NCBI GenBank assembly: GCA_028285085.1
Contig: JANQQI010000113.1
Coordinates: 62,001 to 126,000 of the forward strand
Reading direction: 5' to 3'
DNA length: 64,000 nt
From: Saprospiraceae bacterium
Lineage (GTDB): Bacteria; Bacteroidota; Bacteroidia; Chitinophagales; Saprospiraceae
Under the pieces are notes generated by a model that did not search any database, was not told the origin of the DNA, and saw nothing but the letters and a program-made list of their open reading frames with translations. Below are positions 9,411 to 16,846 of this stretch, piece after piece (positions within the stretch are counted from its first letter, which is position 1; the number at the start of each line of letters is the position of its first letter). Position numbers and translations under genes: made by a program.

Positions 9411-10496
9411 ATGATGAAAAATATTTTATTTCTCCAGCCGAGCACAATCCTATTATTATTGTGCACACTATTTACGAATAGTCTACTTGCGAATAATGAT
9501 CCTAAAACACCTGTGGCTACCCTTGGTAGTATCAAAAATGAGAGCAGTGGCACCGATGACTATGTCAAAATTTCAGTCAATGATTCATGCGATACCGAGA
9601 TTGTGATCCAAGTATATCTGACTAATTTGGAAGACATTTTGATTCCTGGCCCCCCTCACACCTATACCTTAGCCCCAAATTATCCACCGATGTATCTATC
9701 GTTTTCAATTGCGGGTTATCCTACAGTTATTCAGCAACTCGTAGAGTTTGAACAAATCGAAAACCCTTATAATACTCAACCCTTGTTCCGATCACTTGCC
9801 GTGGCGAATTATGATTTCTCGGGAGAATGTATCGCCATCCCCGAATCAGGTGGTGAACCGGTGCCTAATTTCGAATTCTTCCTTGAATTGGAATTACTCC
9901 AGCTTGATGCCGGCGTCTATTCTACCTATGACGCCTGTGCTTATGCCGGCGAGGATGATATTTTCTCTTGTTCGTTTTTTAAATACGCGGGAAATTGTCC
10001 TGGCGATCCTATCCCAAGCGGTGGTAATTCTAATCTGGGTGGTAATACTACGGGGGCCCAAAGTTTTCATGCTGGTAGCCAAGCACAGAAAGAAAGCTCA
10101 AATGGCGAGACATTCAATTTTGGACCAGCAGATTGCCGCAACGAGGGATTAACTAGTAAACGCGTTGATTTTAAAGCTTTCTGCGAAGCTTGTGAGCTAA
10201 GTGCCCCAAATGCATCAATACTGGGCCTGAACGCTCCAACAGATTTACCCGAATCTACAGCCTTTCCAAATCCATTTTCGGATCAAGTTAGTGTCCAATG
10301 GTCTACTGTCAATTCCATGGAAAGTGTAACTTTACTTGATCTCTACGGAAAAGTGCTGCGTCAATGGTCATCTAACGAGCTTAAAGAGTTGACCACCTTA
10401 GAGATCAATACAAATGATTTACCCAAAGGTGTTTATTTTATCCACTTACAAGAAGAAGCAACAGAAAGTAAGACCTTAAAGGTCATCAAACAATAA
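9411..10496 (+). CDS. Secreted T9SS protein, first of a tandem paralogous pair ('PVATLGSIKN' family)
   Basis: 361 residues. Signal peptide at about residues 1-27 ('STILLLLCTLFTNSLLANN'). The mature N-terminus carries 'PVATLGSIKNESSGTDDYV', then beta-rich sequence with the landmark 'NYPPMYLSFSI', several conserved Cys and a Gly/Asn-rich stretch near residues 200-225. A T9SS type A sorting domain follows ('AFPNPFSDQVSVQW' to 'LKVIKQ'). The neighbour at 10675 has the same layout and the same landmarks, so they arose by tandem duplication. I do not recognise a named family. Both lie between an ECF sigma pair and a TPR-CHAT gene. They are probably exported to the cell surface; no enzymatic motif is visible. 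Confidence 0.85.
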   Translation: MMKNILFLQPSTILLLLCTLFTNSLLANNDPKTPVATLGSIKNESSGTDDYVKISVNDSCDTEIVIQVYLTNLEDILIPGPPHTYTLAPNYPPMYLSFSIAGYPTVIQQLVEFEQIENPYNTQPLFRSLAVANYDFSGECIAIPESGGEPVPNFEFFLELELLQLDAGVYSTYDACAYAGEDDIFSCSFFKYAGNCPGDPIPSGGNSNLGGNTTGAQSFHAGSQAQKESSNGETFNFGPADCRNEGLTSKRVDFKAFCEACELSAPNASILGLNAPTDLPESTAFPNPFSDQVSVQWSTVNSMESVTLLDLYGKVLRQWSSNELKELTTLEINTNDLPKGVYFIHLQEEATESKTLKVIKQ

Positions 10497-10507
10497 TTAA
10501 CGACTTG

Positions 10508-10550
10508 TCCAAATGACTTGGATAAAGCATCTAAGTCATTTGGATATTTA
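10508..10550 (+). terminator. Hairpin after the first paralogue
   Basis: A perfect 12-bp stem: TCCAAATGACTT (10508-10519) with AAGTCATTTGGA (10533-10544), 13-nt loop, followed by TATTTAATT. The T-run is weak, but position and stem strength fit a terminator. Confidence 0.65.
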
Positions 10551-10674
10551 ATTCTCTGCGATAGCAGCTTAGTCCAAACATTTTCACACAAGATATCTTC
10601 CCCAAAATTCAAAGCGCTGCATTATCTAATTTTTAATTTATACTGACATTTCATAATTAATTCAAATTAAAAAA

Positions 10675-11724
10675 ATGAAAACTTATTTTTCACTTCGGCT
10701 ATGTATTATTTTCCTTTTAGTTTTTAGTTTAAAAAATCTAGGATTTGGGCAATACAATTTTACCAGTACCGAACCAGTAGCTACTTTAGGTTCTATTAAA
10801 AACGATGGAAGTGGCACCGGTGGCCTGACCGTCTACATTATGGATGACTCCTGCGCCAACAATATTAAGCTGAGAGTAAAACTCGTTAATGTAGATGACT
10901 TCATTGAAATAGACGACGAAATATTCCTTACGTTGAGTGAAAATTATCCACCAATGTATTTGGCTTACTCCATCAACAATGGACCAATTGCCTATGAGCA
11001 TGTCGATTATTTCACCCCGGACGAAAGCAGTAATTATTTATATTCAATATGGGAAAAAACATCCTACGATTTTTACATCAGTAATGAATGTAATCAACTG
11101 GCCAATAGCCCAAGTTTGGATTACGTTAACATCCCCGTTTATGTCGAATTAGTCACACCTGCTGCAGAAACACCAACAGGATACATACAATATCCTGCTT
11201 GCCTATTTACAGGTTCAAATCAGATTTTCTCCTGTGAGTATACCGATTGTGCCGGTGATGGAATTGATGGTGACAATACGAGTGGACATTCATCTCGTCC
11301 CGATGGTCCTTCACAAAGTGCTAATAGTCGCAATGATGACGATGGTTGCAACAATGAAGCAATTGCTTTAGGAAATTTTTCTTATCATGTAGTCTGTCGA
11401 TCTTGTCTGGGAGATGGGAAAGTCCCAACCAGAGGAATTAACGCGAGTTTAGGCCACGGTATCGATGATGGGATTTCGCCAGAATACAATATTTATCCAA
11501 ATCCATTTCTGAATGCCATCACGGTACAATGGAACAGTGATTTGTTAATCAATCAAATGACTTTACAAAATACAAGTGGTAATATTCTGATGAGTTGGAG
11601 TGAAAGTGACCTTATTGATGTTAATAATTTAGACATTAATACCTTGGCCATCGAGAATGGCATTTATATCTTAAGTATTTATACTATTGACGAAGTCTCG
11701 ACTTTCAAGTTGATTAAGCAATAA
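10675..11724 (+). CDS. Secreted T9SS protein, second of the tandem paralogous pair
   Basis: 349 residues. Signal peptide at about residues 1-25 (hydrophobic core 'LCIIFLLVFSL'). The mature N-terminus has 'EPVATLGSIKNDGSGTGG', nearly the same as the upstream paralogue, and 'NYPPMYLAYSI' is shared too. A Ser/Asp/Asn-rich linker lies at about residues 200-225. The type A sorting domain starts 'NIYPNPFLNAITVQW' and ends 'FKLIKQ'. The two proteins have clearly diverged between the landmarks, so the duplication is not recent. The gene is followed after 146 nt by the TPR-CHAT gene in the same direction, and no strong terminator was seen between them, so co-transcription is possible. Biochemical role unknown. 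Confidence 0.85.
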   Translation: MKTYFSLRLCIIFLLVFSLKNLGFGQYNFTSTEPVATLGSIKNDGSGTGGLTVYIMDDSCANNIKLRVKLVNVDDFIEIDDEIFLTLSENYPPMYLAYSINNGPIAYEHVDYFTPDESSNYLYSIWEKTSYDFYISNECNQLANSPSLDYVNIPVYVELVTPAAETPTGYIQYPACLFTGSNQIFSCEYTDCAGDGIDGDNTSGHSSRPDGPSQSANSRNDDDGCNNEAIALGNFSYHVVCRSCLGDGKVPTRGINASLGHGIDDGISPEYNIYPNPFLNAITVQWNSDLLINQMTLQNTSGNILMSWSESDLIDVNNLDINTLAIENGIYILSIYTIDEVSTFKLIKQ

Positions 11725-11870
11725 ACTATAAAGATTTGTATTAGACGGTAGGTTGAAAATCATTATTTATGCAAACTACTGTCTAATACTTTTCATCAAA
11801 ACAAAAATACCGATAGACACAAAAACAAGTATCATGTATAGTCCATAACCATCTACAAAAGCAAACACAA

Positions 11871-14741
11871 ATGAGTCAACGCTCCTCCTTTTTCATGTTG
11901 TTTATTTTGGCCTATTGTCTTCCCGTATTTTCAAGTGCACAAGAGGAAGATTCTGTTCTCGTTAAAAAAGGAGATGAATATCAATTTAAGGCCGTTGACT
12001 TTTTTGGTAAAAATCAAATTGACAGTGCACTGGCCAATTTAATTATTACCGCGGATTTCTACCAACGCGGTAGAAGTCCTTATAAATACACCAGTACATT
12101 AAATGATATTGCTTTTGTTTATTATTATCAAAAACGATTCTCCGAGTTTGAACCTATTGCATTCAAAGCTTATGAATACGCCGTAAAGCATCTTGAGCCA
12201 GATCATGAAATCACCATTCGTTCTCACAACACCTTACAGGCTTACTATTATTCAATTGGTAATTTTGATCGAACAATCGATATTTTAAAAAAACTGTTGA
12301 ATATTAGAAAAAGTAAAAAAGATAATAAACTCGAAATTGCGACAAATTATCTCAATTTAGCCAACGCTTATAAATTTAACGGAGATCAAGAAAATGCGTT
12401 TAATTATTTACAAAAAGCGTTGAGCATTCAACTGGACACTTTACCTAATACTCCAATCATTGGTGAAACGCACAAAGATATCGGCCTGCTATTTCACGAT
12501 ATTGGAGAGCTTGATTCGGCCTTAGTTTATTTTAAGCGAGCGGAAGCATTTCTAGCGCCAGTCAACAGCAAAAGCCCTTTGATCAGTAACAAGGTAGACA
12601 ATCTCATTTTGACGGCTAGCACATTAAATAAAAAAAGAGAATTTACCACCGCCGAATATTATTTAGAAAAAGCAGGAAAAATATTATCCAACGATTTTTA
12701 TAAGATAAAACTACTCGAAACGCAAGCAGAAATTCATTTTTCTAAAAATGAATTTAATCAAGCTTTGAAGTTTTTGGAAGAAGCTAATCAAATTGCGGAG
12801 CAAAGCGATAAAAAAAATACGCCGCCTTATCGTGCGCGGCGATTTCAATTAAAAGGAGACATTTATTCTAAGCAAGGACAATTAAAAGAGGCCATTGCCA
12901 ATTATCATCAGGTCTTACTTACCTTATCTCCCGTTTTTACCGATCAGGAGGCACAAAACAATCCTCAGCCCGAGCAATTTTTATCCCCTTCGGATGCTTT
13001 AAAGGGATTACAAGGAAAAGCCCAGTCTTTTTATCGGCGCTATTTGCAAAACAATTCACTCGAAGATCTCCAGGCAGCCTATGGTGCCTATCGGGTCGCC
13101 ACGGAACTCATCCGTGATATTCGGCAAGGCATAATTGGCGTTGAATCCAAAAAAATATTGTCCGAAAAATCAGTAGCTATTTACGAAGGTGCCATTCAGA
13201 CGGCCTTGGAGCTTTATCAAAAAGAAGGCGATCCGAGCTATCAGTCAGCGGCCTTTTTATTAGCAGAAAGTAATAAAGCGTTGCTGCTCCTTGAAAATAT
13301 TAATGAGCAGGCCGCCAAAGGTTTCGCCGGTATCCCGGACAGTCTGCTTCGACGCGAAAAAGATTTGAAAATTAAAATTGCGCACTTCCAAAAACAGTTG
13401 CTCGAAAACCAGGCCGATCCCAGTGCTCAAAATAATCTCAAGGCCGATATTTTTGCCGCTCAACAAAAACTCAATCAGTTAACCGAAGATTTCGAAAATA
13501 ATTTCCCGCGTTATTATGCCCTTAAATATCAAAACGACCCGGTCGATTTGGAACAATTGCAAGCCAGTCTCGTCCAACAAGATCAGGTCCTTTTAGAATA
13601 TTTTGTGGGTGAACAATCAATTTATTTATTTGTGGTAACGCCCACTGAATTAAAGACTCATCAGATCAATGAGCCCGAGCAAGTTGCGAATGCCTTATGG
13701 CAGCTGCGCTCTATGCTGGCTACACCTCCCGGCGAAGACGACGCTCAAACAGCCTTTACGGCTTTTACCAACGCCGCCTATTTGCTATTCGATAAGCTGG
13801 TCGCCATAGGATTGACGCAATTAGAAACGTCTTATTCTCGCTTAGTCATTATCCCGGATGATCTATTGAATTATTTGCCTTTCAATTTGCTACTCAGTGA
13901 GCCCGCCCATCCCGAGCGTCCGGGATATAGCCCGAGTCAGCTCCATTATCTTTTGGCAGATTATCCGATTGGGTATCACTACTCCGCTACCCTACTTGAT
14001 AAAAGTCAGCAACAAGCGAGACACGATTTTGATCATGAATTTATGGGCTTTGCCCCCAGTTTTCGGGAGGGCAGAAATGTGGTCAATCGGAGCTGTACGG
14101 CCGATGAATTATACAGCCTACGTTGTAGCGAGTCTGAAGTAGCAGCTATCAGTACACTACTACAGGGGCAGCAAAGTGTAGGGTCGGCCGCGAATACTGT
14201 GACTTTCACCGAGCAAGCGGCCAACTATCGCATCCTGCACTTGGCCACTCACGCCTGCGTAGATGAAACGGATGCCAATCTCAATAAAATCTTTTTCACC
14301 GATGATTTTCTCACCAACGAAGATCTATACAATCTCGATTTACAGACCGAGTTGGCCGTTCTTAGTGCTTGCAATACCGGCTTTGGTGAATTGGTACGTG
14401 GCGAAGGCGTCATGAGCCTGGCGCGCGCCTTTATTCAGGCCGGTTGCCAAAGCACGCTGCTCAGCATGTGGGCCGTTGACGATTGTGCCACTTCCGAATT
14501 GATGGTCGGATTTTACGAAGCGCTAGAAAGCGGCGCCGCCAAAGATGAAGCACTGCAGCAGGCGCAATTAGCCTACCTCGAAGCCGCTAGCAGATCCAAA
14601 CAGCATCCTTATTATTGGGGAGCCTTTGCACAATACGGCAATGCCCGGGCACTCTCCGGCTCATCGCCAAGTTGGTGGTGGCTGGGCGGAATCGGGCTCA
14701 TTATCTTAGGATGGATCGGTTGGCGTTTTTTCAAACCATAA
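11871..14741 (+). CDS. Secreted, membrane-anchored TPR-CHAT protein (caspase-like protease)
   Basis: 956 residues. A signal peptide (about 1-23, 'LFILAYCLPVFSSAQ') is followed by TPR repeats over about residues 50-390 ('YLNLANAYKFNGDQENAFNYL', 'GDIYSKQGQLKEAIANY'), a helical bridge, and a CHAT domain at about residues 640-925. The CHAT catalytic pair is present: His794 in 'HLATHAC' and Cys834 in 'LSACNTG'. A C-terminal transmembrane helix spans about 933-952 ('WWWLGGIGLIILGWIGW'), then a short basic tail. By topology the TPR and CHAT parts should face the periplasm. CHAT proteins are caspase/separase-like peptidases that often act on a specific partner bound by the TPRs. The substrate here is unknown; the nearby T9SS paralogues and the anti-sigma TPR protein are candidates by location only. 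Confidence 0.88.
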   Translation: MSQRSSFFMLFILAYCLPVFSSAQEEDSVLVKKGDEYQFKAVDFFGKNQIDSALANLIITADFYQRGRSPYKYTSTLNDIAFVYYYQKRFSEFEPIAFKAYEYAVKHLEPDHEITIRSHNTLQAYYYSIGNFDRTIDILKKLLNIRKSKKDNKLEIATNYLNLANAYKFNGDQENAFNYLQKALSIQLDTLPNTPIIGETHKDIGLLFHDIGELDSALVYFKRAEAFLAPVNSKSPLISNKVDNLILTASTLNKKREFTTAEYYLEKAGKILSNDFYKIKLLETQAEIHFSKNEFNQALKFLEEANQIAEQSDKKNTPPYRARRFQLKGDIYSKQGQLKEAIANYHQVLLTLSPVFTDQEAQNNPQPEQFLSPSDALKGLQGKAQSFYRRYLQNNSLEDLQAAYGAYRVATELIRDIRQGIIGVESKKILSEKSVAIYEGAIQTALELYQKEGDPSYQSAAFLLAESNKALLLLENINEQAAKGFAGIPDSLLRREKDLKIKIAHFQKQLLENQADPSAQNNLKADIFAAQQKLNQLTEDFENNFPRYYALKYQNDPVDLEQLQASLVQQDQVLLEYFVGEQSIYLFVVTPTELKTHQINEPEQVANALWQLRSMLATPPGEDDAQTAFTAFTNAAYLLFDKLVAIGLTQLETSYSRLVIIPDDLLNYLPFNLLLSEPAHPERPGYSPSQLHYLLADYPIGYHYSATLLDKSQQQARHDFDHEFMGFAPSFREGRNVVNRSCTADELYSLRCSESEVAAISTLLQGQQSVGSAANTVTFTEQAANYRILHLATHACVDETDANLNKIFFTDDFLTNEDLYNLDLQTELAVLSACNTGFGELVRGEGVMSLARAFIQAGCQSTLLSMWAVDDCATSELMVGFYEALESGAAKDEALQQAQLAYLEAASRSKQHPYYWGAFAQYGNARALSGSSPSWWWLGGIGLIILGWIGWRFFKP

Positions 14742-14790
14742 AACGGATCATTTAGTACTCGTTTTGAAATTTACATAGTTTATATATTCT

Positions 14791-16503
14791 TTAGCTTTCC
14801 GCTTGAGCTGGCTTTTCTTGCGCAGGCCCCATCAGCATATGCAGCAAGAAACTAAAGATGATCACCAAGAAACAACCAATAGGATTCAACCAAAGGTAAG
14901 CGAGTTTATAAAATCCGTAGATATAAAAAATGATACCCTGCGAGATCAAAGCGGCACCAAATACCGCAGTACCTCGGATACGTTTGAAGAAGAAGGCCAC
15001 CGCAAAAATCCCCAGAATCGGGCCGTAGAAAATGGAACCAATGATATTGACCGCCTCGATTAAATTATCAAATAAGGACGCAAAATAGGCAAAGATGAGT
15101 GCTACAACTCCCCAACCAATCGTCATCCATTTGGACGCTTGCAAATAATGCTGATCCGTCGCTTTGGTCACGATGAGTCGACGATACATATCAACTACCG
15201 TAGTGGTGGCTAGGGCATTCAGCTCGGAAGCTACCGAAGACATTGCCGCCGAGAAGATCACGGCCAGTAATAATCCGATAAGTCCTACCGGCAAATAACG
15301 CGTAATAAAAGTGATAAATACATAATCATCATCCTTGGTTTCCGCTTCATCGTCCACTTTCAAAATCAGCTCATCTACCTGACTCTGAATGCTTCTTTCC
15401 TCAGAGAGCAGATCTTGCACACGCACCCGAGCAGACTCTGCTTCAGCGGTCGCATCCGCATCGATTGCATTAATCATAGAACGAATCTCTTGCTGCTTAT
15501 TATCAAACACATCGGCATAGGCCGTTTCCAGATCACGCAATTCCGAAGCGTAGATCGAGTTCTCGACTTTTTCAATATTATTCTCGTTGAAATGGACTGG
15601 TGGCTTGGTAAACTGGAAGAACACAAAAACGAGTATCCCCACGAAGAGTACCAAGAATTGCATCGGGACTTTCACAATTCCGTTGAATAGCAATCCTAAT
15701 CGACTTTCTGTCAAAGATTTACCGGAGAGATAGCGCTGAACCTGTGATTGGTCCGTTCCAAAATAGGACAAAAACAGAAACACGCCACCCAAAATCCCAG
15801 TCCAAATATTGTAGCGATTAGACAAGTCAAACTCAAAATCAACTACATTCAGTTTTCCTAACTTTCCTGCCACACTAACGGCATCTCCAAAGGATACGCC
15901 TTGTGGCAGTTGAAATACCAAGATCACCGCCGCGATAAACATCCCCGTCAGGATGACAATCATTTGTTGTTTTTGGGTGACACTTACGGCTTTGGTCCCT
16001 CCCGAAACCGTGTAGAAAATCACTAAAGCACCAATACAAAAGATGGTGATTTTCAAATCCCATCCCAAAATGTTGGATAAGATAATAGCCGGAGCGTAAA
16101 TCGTAATCCCCGCGGCGAAGCCTCTTTGCAAAAGAAATAAAAAGGCAGTGAGTACCCGAGTTTTTAAGTCAAACCGCCCTTCGAGGTATTCGTAAGCCGT
16201 ATAAACTTTGAGGCGATAATAAATCGGTAAAACAAAAATACACAGGATCACCATCGCGATTGGTAACCCAAAATAAAACTGGGCAAATCCCATCCCATCT
16301 TCGTAGGCTTTACCCGGTGTAGATAGAAACGTAATGGCACTAGCCTGAGTAGCCATGATCGACAAGCCGATGGTCCACCAGGGCAAATCACGATCACCTA
16401 ATAAGTAGCTGCGAACGTTATCGACCTTACGCGTCTTCCAGACGCCATAGGCTACAATCCCGAGCAGGGTACAAAGCATTACCGTCCAATCAATGGGGTG
16501 CAT
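14791..16503 (-). CDS. Sodium:solute symporter (SSS family)
   Basis: 570 residues with about 13 predicted membrane segments. Family landmarks near the N-terminus include 'SYLLGDRDLPWWTIGLSI', 'QASAITFLSTPG' and 'GFAQFYFGLP', followed by 'FYTVSGGTKAVSVT'. Members use the sodium gradient to import sugars, amino acids, pantothenate or similar solutes; the substrate cannot be told. A hydrophilic, Glu/Asp-rich, probably coiled insertion of about 95 residues ('VENSIYASELRDLETAYADV' onward, roughly 305-400) interrupts the later membrane segments. It starts 18 nt after a 47-residue membrane ORF (16522-16665), so the two are probably one operon. It converges on the CHAT gene. Confidence 0.9.
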   Translation of the reverse strand: MHPIDWTVMLCTLLGIVAYGVWKTRKVDNVRSYLLGDRDLPWWTIGLSIMATQASAITFLSTPGKAYEDGMGFAQFYFGLPIAMVILCIFVLPIYYRLKVYTAYEYLEGRFDLKTRVLTAFLFLLQRGFAAGITIYAPAIILSNILGWDLKITIFCIGALVIFYTVSGGTKAVSVTQKQQMIVILTGMFIAAVILVFQLPQGVSFGDAVSVAGKLGKLNVVDFEFDLSNRYNIWTGILGGVFLFLSYFGTDQSQVQRYLSGKSLTESRLGLLFNGIVKVPMQFLVLFVGILVFVFFQFTKPPVHFNENNIEKVENSIYASELRDLETAYADVFDNKQQEIRSMINAIDADATAEAESARVRVQDLLSEERSIQSQVDELILKVDDEAETKDDDYVFITFITRYLPVGLIGLLLAVIFSAAMSSVASELNALATTTVVDMYRRLIVTKATDQHYLQASKWMTIGWGVVALIFAYFASLFDNLIEAVNIIGSIFYGPILGIFAVAFFFKRIRGTAVFGAALISQGIIFYIYGFYKLAYLWLNPIGCFLVIIFSFLLHMLMGPAQEKPAQAES

Positions 16504-16521
16504 ATCGTTGGTTTTCTTGGG

Positions 16522-16665
16522 TTAGGAGTAATAGCGAGTAAAGAGGTAGAAGGCAATGATAATGAATAGGTGCAGTATGAGCACCATCCAGTATAAATTG
16601 CGCCACTGGCCAAGGATTGGAGGCCGTTCATCGTCGGATCGTGAAGATGGTTTTTTGTTGGTCAT
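16522..16665 (-). CDS. Small single-pass membrane protein upstream of the symporter (47 aa)
   Basis: Found by reading the minus strand directly: ATG at 16665-16663, TAA at 16524-16522. The N-terminal half is polar (starts 'MTNKKPSSRSDDERPPILGQ') and the C-terminal half is one hydrophobic helix ('LYWMVLILHLFIIIAFYLF') ending 'TRYYS'. The 18-nt gap to the symporter start implies co-transcription. Inference: an accessory or stabilising subunit of the transporter, by analogy with other small membrane proteins encoded next to SSS carriers. No family is recognised. Confidence 0.65.
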   Translation of the reverse strand: MTNKKPSSRSDDERPPILGQWRNLYWMVLILHLFIIIAFYLFTRYYS

Positions 16666-16846
16666 TGGTTGTTTACATTATGGTGTTACCAAGCCCCAAT
16701 AACGGGGTGATTTAATTGCTCTGAGACGGGGTGGTAGACAATAATTTGTCCGTAATGGTGAGTTGAATGACCGTTAATCAAGGTCAGAATTCTTAGTTGA
16801 CGCATGCCCGCTCGATAATTTGGTCGTCAAATTAGGGATAGCAGCA

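Noticed and set aside
11871-14741. CRISPR type III-E (Craspase) TPR-CHAT
   Set aside because: The protein has a signal peptide and membrane anchor, and no cas gene or array is in the window; only the sigma/CHAT logic is similar.
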